DNA of 64,000 nucleotides from Primula veris (Eukaryota > Streptophyta > Magnoliopsida > Ericales > Primulaceae), in NCBI GenBank assembly GCA_963682055.1, contig OY821745.1, positions 18,907,342-18,971,341 on the forward strand. The letters are read 5' to 3'. Numbering within the stretch: position 1 is the stretch's first letter; each line of letters begins with the position of its first letter. Made by a program: the position numbers and the translations under genes. The notes beneath the pieces are model-generated. The model saw nothing but the letters and a program-made list of their open reading frames with translations, was not told where the DNA came from and made no database searches. Below, one piece after another: positions 1-10,957 of this stretch.

Positions 1-2735
1 TTACCCCGGCAGGCCTTAGGTCATGTTCTACCCTTTTAGTGATTAGCCGCGGTCTAGTTTTAGACCTAATTCATTCGGTTTTATTATTGTGTTGGCACGC
101 CGATGGCGCTTCTCGCTTGACAACGATACACACCCTGGTTTTGTAGTCTTTGTTTTGGATGTATTGATTTTAATGCTTGTTACCAATTTCAAGGACTTGT
201 ATCGTATTTTCTTATAACGACTAGTCACGGTCTGTTTAGACTTTCTTTATTCGTTCAGTGTGCTGGTACTATGGATGGCGTTTTTGCTAGTACTCGAGAG
301 ATAAGCAGCTCGTACATACATTCTCGATTATACAACTGCGCTATTAGGGGTTTTATCTCTGCCAACCTGAGGTGGGTGGATTCGGGAATGATTAGTCGTC
401 TTATGGGTTTTCTTTTATATTAGTGCGGCCGTTGAGCTTGTATTTTTCATTTTCTTTTAGTCATTTAGAGCATGTTCTAGGATATTTACTGAATATTGTA
501 TTGGTGCACTACATCAATAAAAGTATGTGTTTCTCGTTAAACAAAAATGTACAGTACATAAACATATGAATTAAAATATAAAAAATTATAGTTTGATTTG
601 TAAAATTAACATGTCTAATGTACATTTTAAACACATGTTAAAGTAATTGGACGTGTTAATGTAAGTTAAATGTTCATTTATTGTCTGTGTCATTTTTTAG
701 CTAGTGAAAACTAGTTTGTGGAATGTATATGCTTTTAAAAACAAATATTTGATACATACCCGTTACGTACAGGCAAAGCCGGTCCAAAAAAAATATTTTT
801 AATGGGTTGTCTAGTATGGAAAAGTTTTATTATGCCAATTCAAACAAAATCTCGAAAAACATAATATAAAATTTATTTTATTTCGGAAATTATTTGCCCT
901 AAGAGTGGGATAACCGGTCCACTCGTACTATTATCAACCCCTTAAGACGGACTCTACGTACCCCTATTTTTGAAGTAACCGTGACACCAACCTATATAAT
1001 ATAGATATGTGGATCCGTTTATTAAGACTTTTTATTTAAAAATATACTTTACCATTTATTCATCTTCATAGGGTATATCTTTTTATTCCACAATGTATAA
1101 TGGTTACTTTTGGATATTAAATGTATGAATTAACACTGTTTATTTAAGTCCAAATCTTATACCTCTATTCTCTATACCTTTTCGTGCCCTCTTATTTATT
1201 TTTATTCAAATTTTAAATTTTTACAACTTATACCGCAACTTTATAAACTTTTATATTATATTGTATTCAAATTTTAAAACATTTGAACATAATATTATTT
1301 TAGACAATATTTTTAATATTCAATGTTTAATTTACACTAATTTATACATTTATTTCAAAATAAATTTTGTGTGGATTTTTTTTTAAAAATAATTATTGGA
1401 ATGTATTGATACATGTATTATAGTAATTGTACAATTTTTTTCAAGTTTTTTAGAAATTTGTTTTTGAATAAAATAAGCAAGAGGTACGGAAGGAGGTAGA
1501 TAAATGAGATATAATAGTTGTACTCTCTTTATTTCGTTACCAAAGCCGAATAGATAAGTACTCCAGTAGCCGTTCATCCACTTGCTAAATGCTAGCTGTA
1601 GTGATGACTCATTTTCTGTCGTTACCTAATAAAGCAATTATTCCACTCATTTGAGAACCAATTATTCAAGGTCCCGAGACTAAAATTCATTTTTATTTCT
1701 TTCCAGGTAGAGAAGTCAACAACTCTCAAAGTTAATATACTTTCATACCAAAATATTAGGAGATTTACTTGCAAATTTAATTGATAAATATATTATAATT
1801 AAATTATTTAAATTTAAAATTTGTTAATATAGTTTAATATTTAAATTATGTGATTAAATTTAAAAACAAATCGATTTTGACAATTTAAATATAAATTATT
1901 TATCAATTAAAATCGTACGTATTTTGATATAATCCTAACAATTTGATAAGGAGTAAGTATATCAGTTCAATTTTCAAAGCAAGTTGGTACATTATGGTTA
2001 TACTGAACACATACGTATTTTCCAGAAAAAGAACACGTTTATGTAAGTGATCTTAAAGTATCGTGTGTAACAACGGTTGGAATTAAAAGGCATGTCAGTC
2101 TGATTAATACGGTATAATGGTACGGCCAAATTAAATTCATTTTCTGGATATTAATTGGTTTTAAAGTGTTGGCACAAGCTGACATGGATAAATTCTATAA
2201 GTATGAAATTTCTATCTTCTAAACATGTTTATCAGTTTATAGGAGTATTGTTTTGTATATGACACTAGCAAGGACAAATGCATTATATGGCAACGGGTGC
2301 AAGCGTCCATCTTGTTTCAGTAGAAAAATAAATTAAAAAATAATTTTTTTTATTAATTTTAAATATTTATTTATAATAACAGTTTGAAAATAGATAAATG
2401 CAAATTTTATCAAACCCACTTACTTGGTATAGTGGATCTTGCGTCACACTCAATTAATTTATTTTTTTTATTATTATTAGTTTCTTCTCAATGTTATTAT
2501 CTATACATTTTTCTAATTAAAAAAAAGCAAAATACTCGTTACTTTTAACGTGCTAGACTTCATGACAATATTTTTAAAATTTATTTTTACTTTAGCTTTT
2601 TCTCTTAAAAAGTTCGAACATTATATGTTTTAATATAAAATATTAATAACTGATTATTTTGTTTTAAAAAATAAAAAGTTGTTACATAACAATATTATTT
2701 ATTACAACAAAATCATTATTAACACATAATTGACT
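1..2735. other. AT-rich intergenic sequence without a recognisable gene
   Basis: No convincing coding region is visible. The first 530 bases are less AT-rich than the rest and contain two diverged direct copies of a segment of about 80 bases (near 36-115 and 211-300), each running through a CGGTCT stretch and a GATGGCG stretch. That suggests the tail of an old repeat, possibly a LINE or LTR end, but no coding domain supports this. From 540 on there is only AT-rich sequence with homopolymer runs. Confidence 0.5.
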
Positions 2736-2738
2736 TAA

Positions 2739-2931
2739 CACTACAAAAAAATACACAAATAGCGACGGGATTAGTGACGGTATTTTTTGTTACGAGCTTA
2801 TTAGCGACGGTTTTTGTGACGGCTTTGTGACAGTTTAGTCAATTTGCGACAGATTTGTGACAGATTTTTAAATTAGCGACAGTCTTGTGACAGTTTTTGG
2901 CTCTCACTAAATGAAACATTATTTTGTAGTG
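2739..2931. mobile_element. CACTA (En/Spm-type) MITE, complete
   Basis: The 193-bp element starts CACTACAAAA and ends TTTTGTAGTG, a perfect 10-bp terminal inverted repeat of the CACTA superfamily. A 3-bp duplication TAA flanks it on both sides (2736-2738 and 2932-2934), the target-site length expected for CACTA elements. The inside carries short repeats of the type GCGACRG / GTGACRG, the usual subterminal transposase-binding style of these elements. It has no coding capacity, so it would have depended on a transposase made elsewhere. Confidence 0.88.
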
Positions 2932-2934
2932 TAA

Positions 2935-3869
2935 TATATCTAATTGCTTAATAAGTTTTCTCATGGTTCAATAATTTACTTTATAAACTAATATATTTTT
3001 ACTCGTTTACTCATCAGTCATGATATAAAATTTTAAAAATAATATATCATGTAAAAGTAGATTTTAAAAATAATATATCATGTAAAAGTAGATTTGTATG
3101 CGTTGATAAAAAAAAAAAAATTAGAAGGACTTGCTCCCTTTTTTTCAAAATACTGCATTCGTTGCTGGACACTGGTCAATTTTAAACCCAAAATGTCCCT
3201 TATATTTAGGAGAGTTGATGTATGCATGTCGATGCAAAATGATTACAAGTTTACCAATTAGAAGCAATTATAAAAAAGTCACCTGAAATGACTATGGAAG
3301 TGAATGACAAAAGTCCCTCTCAATATTGTTGTCAATAAACAGGGAGTAAAAGACCAATTTTAATCGATTAAAAGCGACACTATTTTTTAATCAATGATTG
3401 TAATTTATTATTTTAATCAATGATCATACATTTCTTCTTATATAGATTATCCAATACTCCATCCGTCTTTAAGGGTCTTGTTTTTCATTTTGAAACCTCC
3501 CAAAAATAAGTGTTCAATTTTTTTCCTAGTAAATTTTACTTCATCTTTTTAACTTTTTGAATTTTTGGTAGTTAAATGAAATCAAATTTACACTTAATGA
3601 CTCACATTTTAAGTAAGAAAGCTGTTTTTCTTTGAAAGTTTTGGTGTATGTTTTTTTTTTGAATTTTTAGTGATATTGTTCCTACTCTTTAAATTCTACA
3701 GTTTTTCAAGCCAAGCCAGAATACATATTTAGCGTATTAGGCTACTACTCCTAGCATTCTTTACTTTAATTAAAATTTCTCTCATCAAAATTCTAAAATT
3801 TTAAGTATTTTTTTTAAAACTTTTGACAAGTTAAGCAAAAGTGCAAATCTATCACAAACATGTTAGAAA
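2935..3869. other. AT-rich spacer between the CACTA MITE and the LINE relic
   Basis: No gene is visible. It contains one perfect short tandem duplication (listed separately) and many A/T runs. Confidence 0.5.
3030..3091. repeat. Perfect 31-bp tandem duplication
   Basis: A 31-base unit beginning ATTTTAAAAATAATATATC occurs twice head to tail without a mismatch (3030-3060 and 3061-3091). It lies in AT-rich spacer and has no apparent function; the lack of divergence suggests a recent slippage or repair event. Confidence 0.9.
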
Positions 3870-5827
3870 TACCGCAAGCTAGGTGGAGCTAGGCCTAATC
3901 CGACTAAAATGTTAAGGTTCCGTGAAATGATGATGGACTGTGAAGTAGTAGATTTAGGCTTTAAAGGGAATCCTTTTACGTGGGAAGGAACTACAAGAAA
4001 TGGGGAACTTGTTCGAGAAAGATTAGACAGGGTCTTGGCATCTCAATCATGGTTCAATTTATTTCCGAATGCAGTTGTTAGCCATGAGGTAATGATTAGG
4101 TCTGACCATTGCCCGATTTTATCGCACTTCGATCTTCCGATCAAAAAGAAAAAATATACCTTCAAGTTCGAAGCTCTTTGGACTACCATAGAAGAATGTG
4201 GTTATTAAAGAAAATTGGAGGAAACCGGTACATGGCTCTCCGCAGCAGTGTTTTACTAGTAGATTAAAGGCTAGTAGTTTTGGGTGGTAAATGGAGTGTC
4301 CGACATTTCCGTAAGCATAGGGCTGAGATCGAATTTTTGAAAAATAAACTTCAAGAGATACAAGCACCAGATTATGAAGGGACTGAAAAAGAAAAAGTCT
4401 TAAAATGCAGGCTCGAATTATTATGGGAACAAGAGAAGCTTTATTGGCTCCAATGCACGAGGCTAAACTATATAGATTTTGGAGATCGTAATATTAGTTT
4501 CTTCCATCGAACAGCGACTATTAGAAGACAGAAGAATCGCATCACTCGTATTAAAAACCAAGCCGGTGTTTGGATCGAGGATATGCGAGAAGTGGATAGA
4601 ATGTTCCTGGACTAATACAAGAATCTTTTTACTGCTGATCAAAATAATGGGGACTCCTGTTCATTTCTTGAGGACATCCCTCAAGCTGTGAGCGGAGATA
4701 TAAATTCTGAACTTTGTCGCCTGGTTACAGAGGAGGAAATCCAAATTGCGACATTTCAGATTGGGGCAATGAAATCACATGGGCCAGATGGATTTAACGG
4801 CCTATTTTATCATAAATATTGGGACGTAATCGGTAATGATTTATGTGTAGCTGTTAAGAGTTTTTTCCGAGACGATTTAATGCGTCGAGATTGGAATCAT
4901 ACAAACATTGTCCTCTTTCCAAAAAAGAAAAATCCTGAGTTTGTAACGGACTATAGGCCTAATAACTTGTGCAATGTATGCTACAAAGTGATTTAAAAAA
5001 ATTTAGCGCTTCGGTTAAGACCTTTCATGAACGAGCTCATTTTGCCTTAGCAATCGGCCATTGTTAAAGGAGGGCAAATTCAAGACAACATTATTTTCGT
5101 TCATGAGTGCTTCCATGTCATGAAAAGATCGAAAACAGGGAAAAAGCATAACATGGATATTAAAATAGATCTCAGTAAAGCTTACGACCGAGTAAGCTGG
5201 AATTTTTTTGAAGTTGTTCTTAAAATGGGTTTTGATCAGCTGTGGGTACAATGGGTTATGGAATGTGTTTGCACTGTTAAATTCTCGATTCTACTAAATG
5301 GAGCTGAAATTGGCGATGTTAATCCCGATAAAGGTTTAAGGCAAGGAGACCCTATATCTCAGTATCTTTTTCTACTAGTTGCGGATATTCTTTCAAACAA
5401 GATAAATATTGCTGTCGGAAATGGGCTTATAAATAGTTTCCGACTCTGTCGAGGTTGTCCGATTGTGTCACACTTATTTTTTGCTGATGAGTCCTTGGTA
5501 TTTTTAAGGGCAGAGAAGCAAGAAGTTGATTTTTTTCAAACCTTATTGGTTGATTTTTGTAACGGCTCAGGTCAGTCCATCAGTTTCTCTAAGTCTGAAG
5601 TTCTTTTTACACCAAATTGTCCCGAGGCAAAAAAAGTTAGTCTTAGACATACTCTTGATATGTCTCCTTTTAATCGAGACTGTAAATATCTGGGTTTACC
5701 ATCTGTTTGGGGGGGATCGAACAAGGTCTTAGCGTATCTGAGGGATCACATTTTAAGTAAAATCGAGGGTTGGAAAAGAGGCTTAATGTCCGCAGCCGCT
5801 AGAGAAGTACTTATTAAAGAGGTAGCT

Positions 5828-6118
5828 TGTAACGACCCGGCCCTACGGACCGCACCGCCACGCCCGTATCAACAATATTGTCCGCTTTGGCACAACTTCC
5901 CAGGGGGGTCACCCATCCTGGTACTACTCCAGGTTAAGCACGCTTAACTGTGGAGTTCCGTCCTCGCTATTGTGCCGCACGGCTTTAAAAGGCCTTGTTG
6001 ATAGAAAATGGATCTTTAAGCTCATATACCACACGAGTACTCTCATATCTGGGCGATGTGGGACTGACGCACAACACCGAACCACAGAATTTCCTTCCTG
6101 GAAATCTGGGTCGTCACA
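5828..6118 (-). repeat. Cassandra 3' LTR (5S-containing)
   Basis: A 291-bp LTR almost identical to the partner at 6228-6518; the 5S-like segment lies at about 5895-5960. Low divergence between the LTRs argues for a fairly recent insertion. Confidence 0.9.
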
Positions 6119-6227
6119 ATCACCCTTCCTTAGACACGACGTCCTCGTCGGGCACGTTGTCCTTCAGGGGTCCACAAACACGTGCTAGTCCCCACATTTC
6201 CGGCCAGATAGAGGCTCTGATACCACC

Positions 6228-6518
6228 TGTAACGACCCGGTCACGCGGACCGCACCGTCGCGCCCGTATCAACAATATTGTCCGCTTTGGCACAACTTCC
6301 CAGGGGGGTCCCCCATCCTGGTACTACTCCAAGCTAAGCACGCTTAACTGTGGAGTTCCGTCCTCGCTGTTGTGCCGCACGGCTTTAAAAGGTCTTGTTG
6401 ATAGAAAATGGATCTTTAAGCTCATATACCACACGAGTACTCTCATATCTGGGCGATGTGGGACTGGCGCACAACACCGAACCACAGAATTTCCTTCCTG
6501 GAAATCTGGGTCGTCACA
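6228..6518 (-). repeat. Cassandra 5' LTR (5S-containing)
   Basis: A 291-bp LTR, the left LTR in element orientation. Read on the minus strand it runs from TGTGACGACCC to GGGTCGTTACA. The 5S-like segment lies at about 6295-6361. Confidence 0.9.
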
Positions 6519-7120
6519 TAGCTCAAACGATTCCAGCATATCCTATGATGTGCTTTCTTGTACGAAAGGGCTCTGTAAACGTATTGATAGTATCATTTCG
6601 AGTTTTTGGTGGGGAGGGAATGGTACCGAAAGAAAAATTCATTGGAAATCTTGGGAATACATGTGTAGACCGAAGGCTATCGGAGGTATGGGCTTTCGTA
6701 ACCTTCATGCTTTTAATTGTGCTTTATTGGCAAAACAATATTGGAGACTCATGCACAACCAAGATCAACTCTGGGCAAGTGTTCTCAAAGCCCTATATTT
6801 TTCTAATTCAAGTTGTATGTCATCAACAAAAGGTAGTCGGGCATTGTGGATTTGGGCGAGTCTTATAGAAGGGAAAAAATTACTCGAGAAAGGCTTAAGA
6901 TGGAGGGTAAATAATGGAGATTCTATCGGTTTTTGGAATGATAATTGGTTACCTCGAAACCAAAACTTTAAAGTTACTGATCCTAAACCACCAAATTGTG
7001 AAATCTCAAAAGTCAGTGACCTCATCTGCGCTTATTACAAAAAGGTGGATTAGTGAACGGATGAACTCAAATGTTAGAAATATCGCTTTCGTTTTACAAT
7101 AATGGAGAAAAAAGAGGGAA

Positions 7121-7747
7121 GAGACTCTTTAAAGCTAGCAGCTTTTACGTGCAGACTTTATTTTGAATAAGGGGAGGACTAGGACCACAATGTGCAGATA
7201 AAATTTACCTTTATTAGTTCATGGAATAACCTTTTCAGATACAAGAATGAAAGGAGATAAATAAATCACTCATATAATATTTTAAACACAAACAAAATAT
7301 CCCCCTCTACAATCACCCTCACCAATTCCTGCCCTGTTGGACCCAAACTAACCATACTACATCATAATACCCCACAAAATGAAGGAGGGGAAAGAAATCT
7401 AGAAGACAACAAATCAAATTAAGGAGAAAATTACACAAAATGGGAATAATAAGGGAGGTAAAAAGAAAACAAGATACATCTATGCTATGCAGAACAAGCA
7501 TAAACTCAAACTTCCATTCACTCATCACACTTTCCAAACACCTTAACTTTGCAAAAACCAAAACCATTAAATGAAAATGTTATGCATCCAGACCCTCCAC
7601 GGACCGCGATTCACAAAATCCACTTATAGTCTATCAGGATGCATAGATCACATTATCATCATCTATCCCCTTAAGCATTCAATATCACAATGTTGTGAGG
7701 TTTACGGACTAACCAATTTTCAAAAATGTCTCAATGTTAATTGAGAT
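7121..7747 (-). other. 3' flank and probable 3' UTR of the TCP gene
   Basis: No coding sequence is supported here. It directly follows the stop codon of the minus-strand TCP gene. A minus-strand AATAAA (complement of 7210-7215) could be a polyadenylation signal, though it would give a rather long UTR of about 540 bases. The junction with the LINE relic lies near 7120. Confidence 0.4.
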
Positions 7748-9881
7748 CTATTTGTGGTCATCATCTCCACTATCAGTTTGTTGTTGTTGCTGTTGTTGAT
7801 GATGCTGATGATGATGATCCATTTGACTATTGTGCTCCGAGTTCACATCCAACCCTCCTCTCGAGTAATTAGCATTGAGAGCAGCCAACATGCCCAAGTT
7901 ACTCTCGGAAACTCCCAACCCAAGGTGCTGAGAAGGCTGTTGGTGCATCAACATCGACCCCAATTGCAACGAACCCCCTCCTCCACCAGGCCTCCCCCCT
8001 CCGTAATCCAAATTCCCTCCCGCAAAATTAAACCGAGGCATGAAGTGAAGAGGGGCCGTATTTCCTCCCGCCCCAAAAGGCCACATCTGGGCTTGACCTG
8101 ACGAATGCAGCTCAGCCCCAGAAGTGGTCAAGGTCGAACCGCTACTGTTGTTACTATTATTTCCCGTAGGAACAGGTAACATCCAGAAGGCGTTGCCAGT
8201 ACCGGAAGCAACAGGTGCGGGCCCCACCGCCCACATAGCGGTGGCAGGAACCTGCATCATGTTAGCCAGCCTGGATGAGGTCCCCGCTTGATCTTCATGA
8301 TGCTGCTTCGCTAGCTTTGAACCACCACCTTCGCTCTCTTCCTTGAACAGATCTTCTCTGTAGCGTTTTCTCAAGTAGCTCTCCGACGAGTTCTCACTGT
8401 CCTCTCTCATACCTTCCGGAATGTGCTGCTGCTCGGCAGTGAGGATGTGAGGCTGCTGGTGGAACCCTAGCATCTGAGTGAACCCTTCCTCGTAGTGTGG
8501 GTGAGGCGCCAGCCCCAGGCTGCCTCCGTGGAACGAAAGAGGTGCCGAACGCGACGCAGGGGCTGACATTGTGGACCCGCTGCTGCGGAGGGAGACGTTG
8601 AGGGTGGAAAAATTGGCCGGTATAGTACCTGTTTGGAAATTTCTTTAGATTATTGAAAAAAATTGCTCAAAATGGAAAAATTAAGGCTTTTCATAGAAAA
8701 ATTGGAGCTTCTAGTTAAAAAACTTGAAAAGTGGAGCTTTTTAGTAGAACAGTTGGAGCTTTTAGTAGGAACATATAAGCTTTTAGTAGAACAACTGAAG
8801 CATTTAATAGCAAAATTGGAAATCAATTCGTAGAATAAGAGACAATTGGAGCATTTAGTAGAAAAATTTGCGGGTATAGTACCTGTCAGGATTTTTTTTA
8901 GATGATTGAAAAAGTTGCTCAAAATGGAAAAATTGGTGCTTTTGGTGAAAAAAATTGGAAATATTTTAGGTGAAATAATTGGAGTTCTTATTAAAGCAAT
9001 TGAAGCTTTTACTAGAACAATTGGAGTTTTTAGTAAAACAATTGGAGCTCTTAGTAGAATAATTGAAGCTTTTGGTAGAAATTAGAGCTTTTAGTAGAAT
9101 AATTGAAAATGCTCTTTTAGTAGAAAAATTAGAAAGCTTTTAAACTTTGGAAAAAAAGTTGCTCAAAATGGAAAATTTGGGGATTTTAGTAAAAAAGTTG
9201 GGAATTTATAGTAGAAATATTGGAGCTTTTAGTAGAAAAATGGGAGCTTTTAGTAAGAATAATTGAAGCTTTTGGTAGAAACTTGGAGCTTTTAGTAGTA
9301 GAAAAATCAAAATGTTTTTTTAGTAGAAAAATTACAAAGCTTTTAAGTTGCAAACAAATGGAGCTTATATGTAGAATAAAATTGGAGCTTTCAGTAGAAT
9401 AATTGAAGAGAGTAGAAAATTACAGCTACAAGTACAATAATTGGAAATGTCCTTTTAGTAGAAAAATCAAAAAGCTTATAAAGTTGAGAAAAAATGGAGA
9501 CTTATAAGCAGAATAAAATTGGGGAAAACTGTAATTACCAGTGCCCGTAGCGGTGATGATGGCAGGCTCAGCATGCTGCAGTAACCACTCAATAGTCTCC
9601 CCATCCGACTTATGACCCAACTCCCGAGTCAGCTGGAAAACCCTAGCCGCACACGCCGCAGGCATCCTTATCCGCCTCCCCCTTCCGTCCACCTTCGTGT
9701 GCCTGTCCTTTGTCGATCTCCTAGCTGCTACTACCGTCGTCGTTGTACCCGGATTGCTACTCACTGCCACCACTGCAAGTGCATCGCTGTTGTTGTTGTT
9801 GTCGGATCCGGTGGCGATCGCAAGCGAGGCGTCTAGAGAGGGAGGGGGAGTTTGCTTCTCTCTTTCCTGCTGTTGCTGCAT
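7748..9881 (-). CDS. TCP8/22/23-like: Class I TCP transcription factor (TCP8/TCP22/TCP23-like), two exons
   Basis: A nuclear, plant-specific bHLH-type DNA-binding factor of the PCF class, a family that regulates cell proliferation and growth genes through GGNCCCAC-type sites. Exon 1 is 9881-9539 and exon 2 is 8628-7748, giving about 407 residues. The TCP domain is near residues 55-110: [18 protein letters not shown], then helices with [18 protein letters not shown], followed by [13 protein letters not shown]. Exon 2 has the clade signatures [25 protein letters not shown] and [15 protein letters not shown], then a His/Gln-rich tail ending DSGDDDHK. Small departures from the usual consensus are MPAA in place of MPAL and LLQHAE in place of LLQQAE. 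The gene is normally uninterrupted; here a 910-bp intron splits a glycine codon after TGT. GT-AG ends and restored family sequence across the splice support it. An alternative is that the insertion destroyed the gene. Confidence 0.88.
8629..9538 (-). repeat. Minisatellite-filled intron in the TCP gene
   Basis: This 910-bp segment has GT (9538-9537) and AG (8630-8629) ends on the minus strand and joins exons in frame (ACT G/GT ACT). Almost all of it is a degenerate tandem repeat of about 21 bp, seen on the plus strand as variants of ATTGGAGCTTTTAGTAGAA. It also holds a second copy of the 3' splice site plus the start of exon 2: about 8865-8935 repeats 8615-8685, including AGGTACTATACC on the minus strand. 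The duplicated copy could act as a decoy acceptor; the reading frame beyond it leads into repeat sequence and soon stops. Confidence 0.8.
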
Positions 9882-10300
9882 AGCTTTTTTTTAAAAAAAA
9901 AATTCAAGTTTTTTTAAAAAAAAAGTGGAACCTACTAAGGACCCAGGGGGAAAGATATGGATCCCCCACCGGTGAATAATTTGGGTGTGTGTATTAGATA
10001 GAGTAGTATAGTAGTAGTAGTAGGAGTTTGTTTAATAATTTGGGGGAGTTTTTTGTTTTTTGTTTTTTGTTTTTTTGTTTTTTGAGGTGTGGGGTTGGAG
10101 GCTTGACTTGATTTTATTTAAAATTAAATTAAAATTGACTGTTGTTTTTTTCTTACTTTTTTCTCAGCTCAAGAGAGAGAGAGAGAGAGAGAGAGAGGAA
10201 GAATGGCAGAAGTCCGCTCGTGGGGTAGACAGACAGGACCTACTCTATGTATTGTATATAACACATACCAAGCTGTATTATCTTCTACTTATATGAGCTT
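9882..10300 (-). promoter_or_regulatory. 5' leader and putative core promoter of the TCP gene
   Basis: Upstream of the start codon the minus strand carries A/T homopolymers (9889-9930), a CTA-rich tract and a pyrimidine (CT)n tract (complement of the GA run at about 10169-10198), a common feature of plant 5' leaders. A TATATACA-type TATA candidate is the complement of about 10253-10260. Assignment is by position and composition only. Confidence 0.4.
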
Positions 10301-10350
10301 TAATTGTAGGGAAAATTACTACTATGTATTACTGTACTTAATTAGGAAAC

Positions 10351-10957
10351 AGACTGGATTAGGTTTTTTTTATTTATTTAAAATAACTATTCTTTTATTC
10401 ATTACCATTATGGTTATATAAAAATGGAAAGACAATAAAATCAGTCATGTATCACCGATGAATGAATCGCATAGACTGTATGTGCAATTATATTCATATT
10501 TCCAGTAATGTGCATACATAAACCCGCACCCTTTCAAATTTAACAAACTGGATTAGTTTTTTTTTTAAAAAAAATTAACCATTCTTTTATTAATTACCGT
10601 TTTTATAAATATATGGTGAAAGAAAAATGGGAATACAATCAAACCAGTGATGTATCACCAATGAATAAGTCGCATAAACTGTATGTGCCATTATATTCCT
10701 ATTTCGAGTAATATGCGTACATAAATCTGCACCCTCCCGAATTTAATAGACTAGATTAGTTTTTTCTTTTTAAAAATTAGCCATTTTTTTATTTAATACC
10801 GTTTTTATAAATATATGGTGAAATTGAAATGGAAAGACAATCAAATCAGTGATGTATCACCGATGAATAAATCACATAAATTGTATGTGCAGTTATGTTT
10901 CTATTTCGAGCAACATACATGCATAAATCGCATCCTATCGAATTTAACATACTGGAT
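10351..10957. repeat. Three diverged tandem copies of a 195-203 bp unit
   Basis: Copies begin at about 10351, 10546 and 10749 with a CTGGATTAG-type start, and a fourth partial start is at 10951. Each contains, in order, ATTCTTTTATT, a stretch like ATGGTTATATAAAAATGG, GATGTATCACC(G/A)ATGAATAA, ATTGTATGTGC and a CGCACCCT stretch. The copies differ by substitutions and short indels, so the array is old. No coding potential is seen. It resembles the start of a satellite array or a tandemly expanded transposon end. Confidence 0.8.

Larger units (their letters stand above)
5828..6518 (-). mobile_element. Cassandra TRIM retrotransposon, complete, inserted into the LINE
   Basis: This 691-bp miniature LTR element has two 291-bp LTRs (5828-6118 and 6228-6518) around a 109-bp interior. 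Each LTR carries a 5S rRNA-like stretch with the pol III control region (minus-strand AGTTAAGCGTGCT-type and GATGGGTGACC-type motifs), the hallmark of Cassandra. On the minus strand the primer-binding site TGGTATCAGAGCC (complement of 6213-6225, initiator tRNA-Met type) lies 2 bp after the 5' LTR. A purine-rich tract precedes the 3' LTR at about 6119-6132. A 5-bp target duplication TAGCT flanks it (5823-5827 and 6519-6523). It has no coding capacity. Removing it rejoins the LINE reverse transcriptase in the same reading direction, so it inserted after the LINE. Confidence 0.93.
3870..7120 (+). pseudogene. L1-type (plant LINE) ORF2 relic: endonuclease C-terminus plus reverse transcriptase
   Basis: This is a non-LTR retrotransposon relic truncated at both ends. 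The endonuclease C-terminus is at 3909-4208, with the LGFKGNPFTWEG and RSDHCPI motifs. A linker follows (4280-4996), then the reverse transcriptase (5120-5825) with KIDLSKAYDRVSW and KGLRQGDP. The catalytic box, usually FADD, reads FADES, so the second aspartate is lost. After the nested Cassandra element (5828-6518) the same protein resumes with the IPAYPM, SFWWGG and GMGFRNL motifs typical of plant LINE RT C-termini, and it fades near 7050-7120 without a full C-terminal zinc-finger or RNase H region. Several frame changes and stops between 4200 and 5120 make it non-functional. Its 5' truncation is typical of target-primed LINE insertion; no poly(A) tail or TSD was identified. Confidence 0.85.

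Noticed and set aside
5895..6361. 5S rRNA genes
   Set aside because: The 5S-like stretches lie inside LTRs of a Cassandra element with primer site and target duplication, and only the internal control region is conserved. The same holds for 36523-36586.
5995..6530. A protein-coding gene read across 5995-7053 on the plus strand
   Set aside because: The frame runs through both Cassandra LTRs and then the LINE; it is a chance open frame with a repeated peptide from the two LTRs.
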